From assembly GCA_947479935.1 (NCBI GenBank), contig CANKBG010000017.1, positions 1 to 55,271 on the forward strand: a stretch of DNA of 55,271 bases, read 5' to 3'. Source of the stretch: Comamonadaceae bacterium (GTDB lineage Bacteria; Pseudomonadota; Gammaproteobacteria; Burkholderiales; Burkholderiaceae_C). Both the position numbers and the translations under genes were made by a program. Below, in pieces: positions 1 to 8,345 of this stretch. Position 1 is the stretch's first letter, and each line of letters begins with the position of its first letter. The notes below the pieces were generated by a model. That model did not search any database and was not told the DNA's origin. It was given only the letters and a program-made list of their open reading frames with translations.

Positions 1-1
1 G

Positions 2-124
2 ATGATGGATTATTTTTTGACGCGTGTGGTTCAACGCGCCCTTTGGTACAGCGGCTTTGGTGTGCCGTTTTTTGTCGCAGGCATGATGGTCAGTGCCTTT
101 GCCCTGCGCGGTTTAATTTCTTAA
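2..124 (+). CDS. bchG: Probable bacteriochlorophyll synthase, C-terminal end (partial)
   Basis: An open frame enters from the left edge and stops with TAA at 122-124, giving about 40 residues that end GMMVSAFALRGLIS. This hydrophobic tail, preceded by an LWYSGFG segment, resembles the C-terminus of BchG/ChlG prenyltransferases, which attach the geranylgeranyl or phytyl tail to (bacterio)chlorophyllide in the membrane. The stop lies 9 bases before bchP, so the two are probably co-transcribed. Most of the gene is outside the window. A PucC/LhaA-like protein, which precedes bchP in Rhodobacter, is the main alternative. Confidence 0.55.
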   Translation: MMDYFLTRVVQRALWYSGFGVPFFVAGMMVSAFALRGLIS

Positions 125-133
125 GGTGATGAC

Positions 134-1342
134 ATGAGCGCTATAGAAACATACGATGTGGTGGTGGTAGGCGGTGGTCCTGCAGGCGCGACTGCAGCGC
201 ACACTTTGGCCAGGCGGGGGCATTCAGTCTTGTTGCTTGACAGGGCTGGGCGCATCAAGCCTTGCGGTGGTGCCATTCCACCGCGTCTGATCAAAGACTA
301 TGACATCCCCGACCATTTGTTGGTTGCCAAAGCAAGGTCTGCGCGCATGATTGCACCCAGCAACCACGGCGTTGACATCCCCATCGACAACGGCTTTGTA
401 GGCATGGTTGACCGCGCTGAATTTGACGAGTGGTTGCGCGTACGCGCCGCCAACGCAGGCGCTGTGAGGCGCATTGGTACCTTCGAAAAATTAACGCGCG
501 ACGTAGACGGCGTCAGCATTTTGCATTTTGAAGCCCGAGAGCACCAACAACGCGGTGGCGGCAAACCCGCCATGGTGAAGGCGCGTACCATCATTGGTGC
601 AGATGGTGCGAAGTCACAAGTGGCAAGACATGCTGGCGTGACCGGTGCTGCAGAAACGCAATATGTGTTTGCGTACCACGAGATTGTGAAAGCCCCAGCC
701 ATCAAGCCTGCTGGGTATGACGACACACGCTGCGATGTGTATTACCAAGGCAAGTTGTCACCTGACTTTTATGGTTGGGTGTTTCCCCACGGTGACACAC
801 TGAGCATTGGCACTGGCAGTGCAGATAAAGGATTTTCGTTGCGCAATGCGGTTGGTGAATTGCGCAATGCATCGGGCCTAGGCGACAGCGAAGTGCTTCG
901 GCGCGAAGGTGCACCCTTGCCCATGAAGCCCTTGAAGAAATGGGACAACAACCGTGATGTGGTGTTGGCCGGCGATGCAGCAGGTGTGGTCGCACCGGCT
1001 TCAGGCGAAGGCATTTACTACGCCATGTACAGTGGTGAATTGGCAGCCTACGCAGTTGAAAAAGTTTTGCACACAGGCGATGCTAAAAATTTGCAAATGG
1101 CACGCAAGCAATTCATGAAAGAGCACGGCACGGTGTTCACCGTGCTGGGCATCATGCAATGGTTTTGGTACAGCAGTGAGAAGCGGCGCGAACGCTTTGT
1201 CAAAATTTGCGAAGACCGCGATGTGCAGCAACTCACGTTTGAGTCGTACATGAATAAAAAATTGGTGCGCAAAAAACCCATGGCACACGTGAAGATTTTC
1301 TTCAAAGACATGGCGCACTTGTTGGGCTTGGCGAAAGTGTGA
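134..1342 (+). CDS. bchP: Geranylgeranyl reductase BchP
   Basis: This 402-residue flavoprotein fits BchP, which reduces the geranylgeranyl group of bacteriochlorophyll (or its diphosphate precursor) to phytyl. Residues about 8-37 form the FAD-binding Rossmann motif VVVGGGPAGATAA followed by an acidic residue (LLLD). A PCGGAIPP stretch near 43-50 and GDAAGVVAPASGEGIYYAM near 280-298 are typical of the geranylgeranyl reductase family. Length matches the family (about 390-410). The start has AAGGTG six bases upstream. It follows the bchG-like end and overlaps the next ORF by four bases (GTGA), so translational coupling is likely. Photosynthesis genes are usually controlled by PpsR/CrtJ-type regulators, but no such site was identified here. 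Confidence 0.93.
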   Translation: MSAIETYDVVVVGGGPAGATAAHTLARRGHSVLLLDRAGRIKPCGGAIPPRLIKDYDIPDHLLVAKARSARMIAPSNHGVDIPIDNGFVGMVDRAEFDEWLRVRAANAGAVRRIGTFEKLTRDVDGVSILHFEAREHQQRGGGKPAMVKARTIIGADGAKSQVARHAGVTGAAETQYVFAYHEIVKAPAIKPAGYDDTRCDVYYQGKLSPDFYGWVFPHGDTLSIGTGSADKGFSLRNAVGELRNASGLGDSEVLRREGAPLPMKPLKKWDNNRDVVLAGDAAGVVAPASGEGIYYAMYSGELAAYAVEKVLHTGDAKNLQMARKQFMKEHGTVFTVLGIMQWFWYSSEKRRERFVKICEDRDVQQLTFESYMNKKLVRKKPMAHVKIFFKDMAHLLGLAKV

Positions 1343-1626
1343 ACCTCGAAGACATTTACCAATCGACCTTGGTGGTTGACATTGCGATTGGCTTTATCGT
1401 CATAGAAACTTTAGTCTTGTGGGCCTTTCACCAAATCACAGGGCGCGGCTTGGTGGTTCAAGATGTTTTGTTGACCATCCTTTCGGGCTTGTCACTCATG
1501 CTCGCTTTGCGCTGTGCGCTCACACCTGGATTCTGGCCTGGGATGGCTTTGTTTTTAATCACGGCGGGCTTAGCCCACGGGGCTGATTTGCGCGTACGCG
1601 CCAAAGCCAAAAGAGATGACTACTGA
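1339..1626 (+). CDS. Small three-helix membrane protein between bchP and bciA
   Basis: This 95-residue ORF starts with GTG inside the bchP stop (GTGA overlap) and ends 11 bases into bciA, so it is translationally coupled on both sides and very likely real. Three hydrophobic segments are visible: about 8-28, about 35-55 and about 58-78, followed by a basic tail with RVRAKAKR. No catalytic motif is seen and I do not recognise a characterised family. Its position between two pigment-tail and vinyl-reduction genes suggests a membrane accessory role in bacteriochlorophyll synthesis or assembly, but that is inferred from context only. Confidence 0.75.
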   Translation: MNLEDIYQSTLVVDIAIGFIVIETLVLWAFHQITGRGLVVQDVLLTILSGLSLMLALRCALTPGFWPGMALFLITAGLAHGADLRVRAKAKRDDY

Positions 1627-2635
1627 CGCGCCATTCAATGCGCCTGCCAGGCAACGTGTCTTGGTATTGGGCGCCACAGGCACCATAGGACAAGCCGCGG
1701 TGAAATCTTTGCTGCGCGAAGGCCACGAGGTGGTTTGCTTCATTCGCGCCAAGGCAGGCGTCAACGGCAAACTTTCACTGCAAGATTGGCAAGCCAAATT
1801 GCCTGGCGCCATTTTTCGCACAGGCGATGTGACCGATTTAAATTCTCTGACCCAAGATGGTTTTGCAGGCGAACATTTTGACACGGTGATGTCTTGTTTG
1901 GCGTCCCGTACTGGCAACCCCCAAGATGCTTGGGCCATTGACCACGCAGCACACATGCTGGCCTTGAAAGTGGCGCAAGCATCAGGGGTGAAACACTTTG
2001 TGTTGCTGTCGGCCATTTGCGTGCAAAAACCTTTGCTCACGTTTCAGCATGCCAAACTGGCTTTCGAAGACGCTTTGATGAAATCGGGCATGCGCTATGC
2101 CATCGTCAGGCCCACTGCATTTTTCAAATCGCTGTGTGGCCAAATTGAACGAGTTCGCAAAGGCAAGCCTTTTTTGCTGTTTGGCGATGGCCAACTGACG
2201 GCCTGCAAACCCATCAGCGACCAAGATCTGGGCAACTACTTGGCGCAATGCGTGACTGACCCTGCGCTGCACAACAGAATTTTGCCCATAGGCGGGCCGG
2301 GCCCCGCCATAACGCCTTTGCAGCAAGGAGAATACTTGTTTTCTTTGTTAGGCCAGACACCCAAGTACAGCCATGTGCCGGTGAAAATGATGGATGTCAT
2401 CATCGGCGTTTTGTCTTTGTTGGGCCACCTCATTCCGCCTTTGGGTAACAAAGCTGAATTGGCTCGCATAGGACGTTACTACGCCACCGAATCGATGTTG
2501 GTCTGGAATGAAGCCCAAGGCCGCTACGATGCCGATGCCACGCCCTCCACCGGTCAGGAAACGCTGTGGGATTGCTACCAAGCTTTGGTCAGCGGCAAAA
2601 CGTCCTTAGAACGCGGCGATCACGCTGTTTTTTGA
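1616..2635 (+). CDS. bciA: Divinyl chlorophyllide a 8-vinyl-reductase, BciA type
   Basis: This is a 339-residue NAD(P)-binding protein of the atypical/extended SDR family. The dinucleotide loop GATGTIG lies near residues 19-25, followed by a basic segment (FIRAK) suited to NADPH. The motifs CLASRTG and IDHAAHMLALKVAQASGVKHFVLLS-type core, together with the PTAFFKSLCGQ and PIGGPG segments, are typical of BciA. BciA reduces the C8 vinyl group of divinyl (proto)chlorophyllide to ethyl. It is the last gene of the pigment operon: the next gene is convergent. Using BciA instead of the Fe-S/flavin type BciB is common in proteobacterial phototrophs. An uncharacterised NmrA-like reductase is the alternative, made unlikely by the neighbours. 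Confidence 0.88.
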   Translation: MTTDAPFNAPARQRVLVLGATGTIGQAAVKSLLREGHEVVCFIRAKAGVNGKLSLQDWQAKLPGAIFRTGDVTDLNSLTQDGFAGEHFDTVMSCLASRTGNPQDAWAIDHAAHMLALKVAQASGVKHFVLLSAICVQKPLLTFQHAKLAFEDALMKSGMRYAIVRPTAFFKSLCGQIERVRKGKPFLLFGDGQLTACKPISDQDLGNYLAQCVTDPALHNRILPIGGPGPAITPLQQGEYLFSLLGQTPKYSHVPVKMMDVIIGVLSLLGHLIPPLGNKAELARIGRYYATESMLVWNEAQGRYDADATPSTGQETLWDCYQALVSGKTSLERGDHAVF

Positions 2636-2685
2636 AAAGCGACTTGGGCCTTAGTCAGCAAAGTCTACGATGAGTGCCAAACACT

Positions 2686-3690
2686 TTAACGTTTGATCGC
2701 TGGAAGCTGGGCTTCCAAAAATTGCATCACAGCTGTCAGACCTATTTCTGGCTGCTCTTCCTGTAATAAGTGTCCTAGTTTGGGCACAAGGATGGTGGTC
2801 GAGTTCAACAAAACACCCGCATAGCTCTGGGCGTTGCTGCTGGGAATCATCTGGTCCTGCTCACCCCAAATGAGCAATGTTGGCGCCTTGATTTTCTTCA
2901 AGCGCGGCACAGGATCTGAGTAAATCGTTTGATTGGATCTGGCCAAAATAGCACCCCGCACACCGGGTGCCCGAAGCATGTCGTAGTAACGAGAGACCAG
3001 TGCGTCATTCAAAGCTTCTGTATCGGCAAACGCCGGCTCAATTGATTTTTTGACAAAGTACTTTGGTAAAAAATATTGGATGAGACCCATGACGGAAGGA
3101 ACTTCATAAGGCTTGCTGCCAATGTCTTTGACTTCAGGAAAACCATCCGGTGCCATCAGCACCAGAGCTTGCACACGATCAGGTTGAGAGGCAGCCAAGG
3201 ACCAAGCCATTTTTCCACCCATCGAGTGGCCCATGACGGAGAACTTGTCCAGCCCCAGCTTGTCTGCAAAATGTGTGAGGATGGCAACATCTTTATCTTC
3301 AGAATAGTCATTTGAAGGGCTGGCACCTGTCAAGCCGAATCCAGGCAAATCGAGCCTGATCACTCGATATTTGGGGTCTAACTTCACTGACCATGCATCC
3401 CAAGTTTGCAAGCTTGAACCAAACCCATGCAATATCAACAAGACAGGCGCATCCTGAGGTCCAGTTTCTTTGTAATGAACCCGCAAACCATCAACGTCCA
3501 TCATCTGCGCCGTAGAAGAACCGTAGCGTTTTTGTAATTCAGTACGATCTAAATCGGGCGTCCAGAGGCCATACAAAGCAATTGCCAGAAAGGCAAGCCC
3601 TAGGCCGAGTGTGTTAAACATGTGAAAAATTCCGCAAATGAAGTGGGTCTTGTATTCATGGTCGTCCGCCACTTTGAAGGGACGTGACAT
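2686..3690 (-). CDS. Membrane-anchored alpha/beta hydrolase
   Basis: This 334-residue alpha/beta hydrolase has one N-terminal hydrophobic helix (about 25-43), so it is probably inner-membrane anchored. The oxyanion-loop motif LILHGFGSS is near 86-94, the nucleophile elbow GHSMGG near 154-159, and the acid and histidine lie in IWGEQDQ and LGHLLQEEQP near the C-terminus. A complete Ser-Asp-His triad is therefore present. It is convergent with bciA and its substrate cannot be assigned. BchO, the hydrolase of photosynthesis clusters, was considered, but BchO sits elsewhere in such clusters and nothing specific supports it. The start chosen has only a weak GGAA upstream; Met-23 at 3624 is possible. 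Confidence 0.8.
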   Translation of the reverse strand: MSRPFKVADDHEYKTHFICGIFHMFNTLGLGLAFLAIALYGLWTPDLDRTELQKRYGSSTAQMMDVDGLRVHYKETGPQDAPVLLILHGFGSSLQTWDAWSVKLDPKYRVIRLDLPGFGLTGASPSNDYSEDKDVAILTHFADKLGLDKFSVMGHSMGGKMAWSLAASQPDRVQALVLMAPDGFPEVKDIGSKPYEVPSVMGLIQYFLPKYFVKKSIEPAFADTEALNDALVSRYYDMLRAPGVRGAILARSNQTIYSDPVPRLKKIKAPTLLIWGEQDQMIPSSNAQSYAGVLLNSTTILVPKLGHLLQEEQPEIGLTAVMQFLEAQLPAIKR

Positions 3691-3962
3691 GATTCCAGAA
3701 AGGGTCTTAATTTAACGCCATTTGACAAATCGTAATGTTAAATTGACACTTTAAGGATTATAAAAAAAACACTTTTGATCGTATGGCGACCATTTCTCTG
3801 AGAAAAATTGGGATTCATCTGTGGAAGCTCAGCGATACACTGGTCGATTACACCGATCCAAGCTAAAAAAAATTATCGAATAGCCCTAGGCAATTCCAAT
3901 AATGCGCTGAGAGAATTAGCGCTTGACCCCAGACCTCATTGAACCGTTCACAGGATTAAACG

Positions 3963-4832
3963 ATGCAACAATCTGCCCAAACAAGGCCTCAACACGCTGT
4001 CACCCATGATGCGATGCAGAGTTTTTCTAATGCAACCGATCCTCGTTTGGCAGAGGTCATGGGGCTTTTGGTCAAACACCTTCATGCCTTTGTGGCGGAG
4101 TCAAATCTCACCAAAGCCGAATGGCTGAAGGGCTTAGAGTTTTTAACAGAGGCTGCAAAAATTACTTCTGACGAACGGAATGAATTTAGTTTGTTTTCAG
4201 ACATCATGGGCATTTCATCCATGGTGGATGTGGTGTCTCAGCCCCCTGGCGGCACGTCCAGCAGTGTCTTGGGCCCCTTCCATAACCACGATTCGCACAC
4301 CCAGCCTAACGGCTGCGATCTAACTCAGGGGCAGCCTGGTGATCGCGTTTGGTTACACGGCCGCGTTTTGGACATTCACCAAAAGCCAATTCCTAATGCA
4401 GAGATTGACTTCTGGCAAAACGCTGACAACGGTTTGTACCCTGCCCAAGATCCTGCGCAAGACCCGCAGAATTTGCGCTGCAAAATAAGCTGTGACCCCA
4501 ACGGTTCATTCAGCTTGCTCACCATTCGCCCACATCCCTATACCGTTCCTACCGATGGGCCCGTAGGGGCCTTGCTGGCTCACAGCAATCGCAGCATTTG
4601 GCGGCCTTCGCACTTTCACATCATTGTGAGCGCACCGGGTTATGTGGGTTTGGTCACCGAGTTATTTCCTTCTGGCTCAGACTACATCGACAACGACACC
4701 GTCTTTGGCGTCAGACCCGGCTTGATTGTTGATATCAAACCCTGTCATGATGAACAAGTAGCGCAGCGTTACGGCTTGACAACCCCCGTGAATGAAGTGA
4801 ACTTTGATTTTTGTTTGGTGAAGAAGAACTGA
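3963..4832 (+). CDS. Intradiol ring-cleavage dioxygenase (catechol/hydroxyquinol type)
   Basis: This 289-residue protein has the N-terminal helical dioxygenase domain (about 25-95) and the beta-sandwich intradiol domain. The Fe(III) ligands are visible: Tyr159 (NGLYP), Tyr193 (HPYTVPTDGP), His217 and His219 (RPSHFHI). Such enzymes open catechol or hydroxyquinol between the hydroxyls to give cis,cis-muconate or maleylacetate. The PYTVPTDGPVG signature and an N-terminal dimerisation domain are closest to the hydroxyquinol/catechol 1,2-dioxygenase group rather than protocatechuate 3,4-dioxygenase. A Bug-family binding protein follows 35 bases downstream, suggesting a two-gene unit. No maleylacetate reductase or muconate cycloisomerase is nearby, so the lower pathway must be elsewhere. 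Confidence 0.88.
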   Translation: MQQSAQTRPQHAVTHDAMQSFSNATDPRLAEVMGLLVKHLHAFVAESNLTKAEWLKGLEFLTEAAKITSDERNEFSLFSDIMGISSMVDVVSQPPGGTSSSVLGPFHNHDSHTQPNGCDLTQGQPGDRVWLHGRVLDIHQKPIPNAEIDFWQNADNGLYPAQDPAQDPQNLRCKISCDPNGSFSLLTIRPHPYTVPTDGPVGALLAHSNRSIWRPSHFHIIVSAPGYVGLVTELFPSGSDYIDNDTVFGVRPGLIVDIKPCHDEQVAQRYGLTTPVNEVNFDFCLVKKN

Positions 4833-4867
4833 TTTTTAGAATTATTTAAACAATAGGAGACTGGCTC

Positions 4868-5833
4868 ATGACTCAATATTTAAAAACTGTACTTGCCATC
4901 TTGGCACTTAGCAGCTTGCAGCTTTCAGCTTGGGCGCAAAACGATTGGCCCAAAGCCAAGCCCGTCACATTGGTGGTGGCCTTTGCACCTGGCGCCTCAA
5001 CAGACATTGTGGCCAGATCGTTGACACAAAAACTCTCAGAGATAACCGGCGGTAATTTCATTGTGGACAACAAAGGTGGTGCTGGTGGCAATATCGCTTC
5101 GGCATTGGTCAAGCGCTCTACAGCGGATGGCTATACCTTGCTGGTTCACAGTGTGGCCTTCGCAGTCAACCCCTCGCTTTACGCCGATGCAGGATACGAC
5201 GCCCTCAAAGACTTCTTACCTGTTGCGCTGGGCCCTAAGACGCCCAATATCTTTACCGTCAATCCAAGCGTTGCAGCCAAGACGCTGCCTGAACTGGTTG
5301 AAGCCGCCAAAAAAACGCCCTTCAACTATGCATCTTCCGGCATAGGCACCACCACGCATTTATCAATGGAACGATTAAAAACAGCCGCCAAAATTGACAT
5401 CGTGCATGTGCCCTACCAACCCGCTGCCGCCATCAATGCGGTGGTAGCAGGGCATACGCAAATTGCTTCCACTTCAATGCCCCCAGCTGTGCCCATGATC
5501 AAAGCGGGCAAGCTCAAGGCATTGGCAGTGACCAGTGCCACGCGCTCACCCCTGTTGCCAGATGTGCCCTCCATTACAGAGTTTGGCTACAAAGAGTTTG
5601 ACGACTACACTTGGTTTGGTTTCTTTGTGCCGGTAGGGACGCCGCCAGATGTCGTGAACAAACTCAATGCGGCCATCAATCGCGCCATGGCTTCAAGCGA
5701 TGTGGTAGAGCGTTTTGCACAGTTGGGCATGTCTAGCAGCCCTAACTCTGTTGCAGAGTTTGGAACGTTCTTAAAATCTGAAGTGCCTAAATGGGCAGGC
5801 GTGGTGAAAAGTTCAGGCGCCAAAGCCGATTAA
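4868..5833 (+). CDS. Bug-family periplasmic binding protein (TctC-like)
   Basis: This is a 321-residue protein with a signal peptide ending near residue 23 (LSAWAQ). WPKAKPVTLVVAFAPGAS then NIVARSL-like text and NKGGAGGNIA are the hallmark Bug/TctC segments, and VAGHTQI and PLLPDVPSI follow at the usual places. These proteins bind carboxylates in the periplasm, usually for tripartite tricarboxylate transporters. No TctA/TctB lies beside it, as is common in Burkholderiales, so it either works with a distant permease or as a sensor. An AGGAG-type site (aataggaga) precedes the start. Its position after the dioxygenase suggests an aromatic acid or related ligand, by inference. Confidence 0.87.
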   Translation: MTQYLKTVLAILALSSLQLSAWAQNDWPKAKPVTLVVAFAPGASTDIVARSLTQKLSEITGGNFIVDNKGGAGGNIASALVKRSTADGYTLLVHSVAFAVNPSLYADAGYDALKDFLPVALGPKTPNIFTVNPSVAAKTLPELVEAAKKTPFNYASSGIGTTTHLSMERLKTAAKIDIVHVPYQPAAAINAVVAGHTQIASTSMPPAVPMIKAGKLKALAVTSATRSPLLPDVPSITEFGYKEFDDYTWFGFFVPVGTPPDVVNKLNAAINRAMASSDVVERFAQLGMSSSPNSVAEFGTFLKSEVPKWAGVVKSSGAKAD

Positions 5834-5834
5834 G

Positions 5835-6422
5835 TTAAGCCGTCACTTCAGCTTCAGTGACAAGTGTGCTGCCCATTTGATGCACGGGTGCGGCAAGGAG
5901 CAATCCTAAAGCCATTCCGATATGCAAAAAATCGCCCGGCAAAAGCCACGGCGGCACACTTATCTTCAAGACAAACAACAGCGAGCCTGTGAGCATCAAG
6001 GCAGCGCCCAGTGCGCGCTTTGATTCGTCTTGTTTGAGCATTGCAATAAGTATCGCAAGCATGCTCAGAAGCCCCAAAGCATGATCATAAATTCTTAACT
6101 TTCCCAGACCGGAAATGAACAAGCCAAGCAGCATGGCAACACCCAGAAAAATGAGGGTGAATTGTTTGCGATTTGCAACCAAAGACTCCGGCGCCAAGGC
6201 GCAAATAGCCAACAATGGCATGGCAGCGCTGGCACTCAAAAGTGAGAATAAGGGGTGCCATGTTTCGAGTGGGTAAATGTCAGAGAACCGCAAAAATCCG
6301 AGCATTGCAGGAATGGCTAAAAGCGCAAAAGCCATGCGATAGCCCACAGAATAGTGGGTCCTTGAAGCCAGCCAAGCTGCCACCATGCACAGAAGTGCAT
6401 CGGTTAAGGCCAGACTAAGCAT
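5835..6422 (-). CDS. Multi-pass integral membrane protein of unknown function
   Basis: This 195-residue protein is almost entirely hydrophobic, with about six predicted membrane helices spread from residue 1 to 180 and a short polar C-terminus rich in acidic residues (TEAEVTA). No recognisable motif is present. Its start overlaps the end of the desaturase-like gene by eight bases, so the two are almost certainly one operon with the desaturase translated first. The stop lies two bases from the stop of the convergent Bug gene. A role beside the membrane hydroxylase is the only contextual hint. Confidence 0.75.
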   Translation of the reverse strand: MLSLALTDALLCMVAAWLASRTHYSVGYRMAFALLAIPAMLGFLRFSDIYPLETWHPLFSLLSASAAMPLLAICALAPESLVANRKQFTLIFLGVAMLLGLFISGLGKLRIYDHALGLLSMLAILIAMLKQDESKRALGAALMLTGSLLFVLKISVPPWLLPGDFLHIGMALGLLLAAPVHQMGSTLVTEAEVTA

Positions 6423-7506
6423 GGCTGTGATCTTTGTCTAAATGGCTCAAGGTCGCTTCACGCGGCCGGGTCAGAAGCCAACCCATGCCAGCCAAGATCA
6501 ACATCATGAGGATGCAGTAGCTAATTCGAAGTGGCTGAGAAAGCTGCGATTGAAAAAAGTAATAGCTCATTAATAGCAAATTGGTCAGGGCAGTAACCAC
6601 AAATGCAAATCGGATGAGTGCCTTTGACGCGGGGGTATCAAATCGACTGAAATGATTTGCATCAAAACGGGTTGTTGCATCTTCTTTTTCAGGCGTCCAA
6701 GAAGGCTTGGCAAAAACATACATCAATCGATGACGCCAGTTTTGAGCCGATTTCACTTGCTGCCAGATTTGTACAAACTGGTGCAGATTGGCCCACAATG
6801 GATTCCAGCTCTGTAGAGGTTTTCGAATACCGTAGACAGTCTTTTCGTCGTCTCTTTCGTCTGCATAGGTTCCAAACATTCGATCCCAAAATGAAAAGAT
6901 GCCGCCGTAGTTTTTATCGATGCAGTAATCATTCTGACCGTGATGCACTCGGTGATTTGAAGGCGTGACAAACACATACTCAAGCCAACCCAATTTACCA
7001 ATAAGTTGTGTGTGCACCCAATACATATAAAGAAAATCAATCAGTCCGACCACCACGAATACTTTGACGGGATAGCCAAGCAAAGCCAAAGGAATGTAGA
7101 AGATCCAGCGAAAAAGAAAGCCTGTTGAGGATTGACGTAACGCCGTTGACAAATTGAACTCTTCGCTGCTGTGGTGCACCACATGAGAAGCCCAAAGGAT
7201 GTTGATTTCATGTCCAGTGCGGTGCACCCAGTAATAACAAAAGTCATAGAGCAACAAGGCGCTGATCCATGTTAAGGGGTTGCTGACGTCCCACACAAAA
7301 GCACCAAATCGATCGGCAATTACGGTGAACATGGCAATGCTGATCAAGCCGCCAATGGCTTTTGAAAACTCACTCATCATGCCCACATTGATTGAGGTGA
7401 GGCTGTCTTTCAAATTATGGATCTGCAAACCTCGCGAACGCGCCACCCAAAATTCCAAGAAAATGAAAGCGAGGAAAACGGGGACCGCAAATGCAATGGG
7501 ATTCAT
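6415..7506 (-). CDS. Fatty acid hydroxylase / sterol desaturase superfamily membrane protein
   Basis: This 363-residue protein has several membrane helices and the histidine motifs of the di-iron membrane hydroxylase superfamily: HRTGHE near 115-120, HVVHHSS near 128-134, and HRVHHGQN with nearby DKNYGG around 203-219. Members hydroxylate or desaturate lipid substrates in the membrane with two histidine-bound irons; bacterial ones act on fatty acids, carotenoids, hopanoids or ether lipids. The C-terminal part (after about 300) adds two or three further helices. The downstream overlapping membrane protein is probably co-transcribed. The substrate is not known; a carotenoid or lipid role would fit a phototroph but is only inference. 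Confidence 0.87.
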   Translation of the reverse strand: MNPIAFAVPVFLAFIFLEFWVARSRGLQIHNLKDSLTSINVGMMSEFSKAIGGLISIAMFTVIADRFGAFVWDVSNPLTWISALLLYDFCYYWVHRTGHEINILWASHVVHHSSEEFNLSTALRQSSTGFLFRWIFYIPLALLGYPVKVFVVVGLIDFLYMYWVHTQLIGKLGWLEYVFVTPSNHRVHHGQNDYCIDKNYGGIFSFWDRMFGTYADERDDEKTVYGIRKPLQSWNPLWANLHQFVQIWQQVKSAQNWRHRLMYVFAKPSWTPEKEDATTRFDANHFSRFDTPASKALIRFAFVVTALTNLLLMSYYFFQSQLSQPLRISYCILMMLILAGMGWLLTRPREATLSHLDKDHSHA

Positions 7507-7603
7507 ATGAGCCTTGTAAAACTTGAGAAACAGTTTAATGCAGTGGTCTATAGACTGTCCATCATTTTTTTATCATGGAAATTCAATGCCCATCAATCTA
7601 CTT

Positions 7604-8050
7604 TTATTTACCAGCAATCGCAATCAGCTCCACTTCAAATTGAAGTGTGGCATTGGGAGGGATGACGCCACCGGCGCCACGTGCACCATAGGCGATGGCA
7701 GGCGGACAGGTCAACTTGGCTTTGCCACCGATTTTCATCAATTGAACTCCTTCGGTCCAACAGGGGATGACGCCATTCAAAGGAAATTCAATCGCTTGAT
7801 TGCGCTTGTATGAACTGTCAAATTCCTTGCCATCGGGAAAGGTGCCACGGTAATGTACTTTGACTTTGTCTGTGGCCGAAGGACTGGCTCCCTGCCCGTC
7901 TTGAAGTGACCGGAACACCAAGCCTGAGGAGGTGACTTTGGCGCCGGGCTCCTTTGAGGCCGTAAGGGCAAAGTCGTTTTGCGCCCAAACAGGCGACATA
8001 GAATAGGTGCACAGTCCAAGTGCCATTAAAAAACGGCTTAATGCTTTCAT
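7604..8050 (-). CDS. Secreted FKBP-type peptidyl-prolyl cis-trans isomerase
   Basis: I place the start at ATG 8050 (148 residues) because AAGGA lies 10 bases upstream; an in-frame TTG at 8068 sits on that Shine-Dalgarno itself. A signal peptide is clear (KALSRFLMALGLCTYSMSPVWAQ, cut near residue 23, described here by position 2-24). The FKBP domain follows: VKVHYRGTFPDGKEFDSS, then NGVIPCWTEGVQLMKIG and IAYGARGAGGVIPPNATL-type segments, ending LQFEVELI. Such enzymes assist folding of secreted proteins in the periplasm. It is complete and of the usual small size. The gene is divergent from a decayed GST gene and stands alone. Confidence 0.88.
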   Translation of the reverse strand: MKALSRFLMALGLCTYSMSPVWAQNDFALTASKEPGAKVTSSGLVFRSLQDGQGASPSATDKVKVHYRGTFPDGKEFDSSYKRNQAIEFPLNGVIPCWTEGVQLMKIGGKAKLTCPPAIAYGARGAGGVIPPNATLQFEVELIAIAGK

Positions 8051-8152
8051 TGGGTATTGTTCCTTCAAGTAAAGTTAAGCGGTGAGCTTGCATTTGTACA
8101 AATTGCAAATCTCTTTTGACGTATTGTTGCATCAAGTACAAAGGTATCAGAC

Positions 8153-8342
8153 ATGATCAAGTTTTATTTTTATCCTTCACCCAATCCTTTCAAGATTGCG
8201 CTGTATCTAAATGACCCATCAGCCTGACGCGATGGGCAATGAGTACACCCTTGTGGACATGTCGGTTTGGGTTAGGGCGCGTGTCGCCCCCGAGTGTTTA
8301 CTTTTCCAATCCAATGAGCGTCTCAAAGCCGCTGGGGCATAA
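8153..8342 (+). pseudogene. Remnant of a glutathione S-transferase gene
   Basis: Two pieces of a GST can be read in this otherwise gene-free stretch. From ATG 8153 the frame gives 24 residues beginning MIKFYFYPSPNPFKIALYL, which match the thioredoxin-fold start of Nu-class (YfcG-like) GSTs, then a TGA at 8225. In another frame, from about 8232, NEYTLVDMSVW matches the conserved helical-domain segment of the same family (typically G-x-YT-x-xD-x-x-xW), running to TAA at 8340. About 150 central residues are missing and the frame is broken, so this is an internal-deletion relic rather than a working gene. Confidence 0.6.
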
Positions 8343-8345
8343 AAA

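Noticed and set aside
2686..3690. BchO, the photosynthesis-cluster hydrolase
   Set aside because: It is convergent with the pigment operon and not beside bchD/bchI; only generic hydrolase motifs support it.
5852..5875. GTCACT/AGTGAC stem at the end of the 5835 gene
   Set aside because: It lies inside the coding sequence and lacks a U-run.
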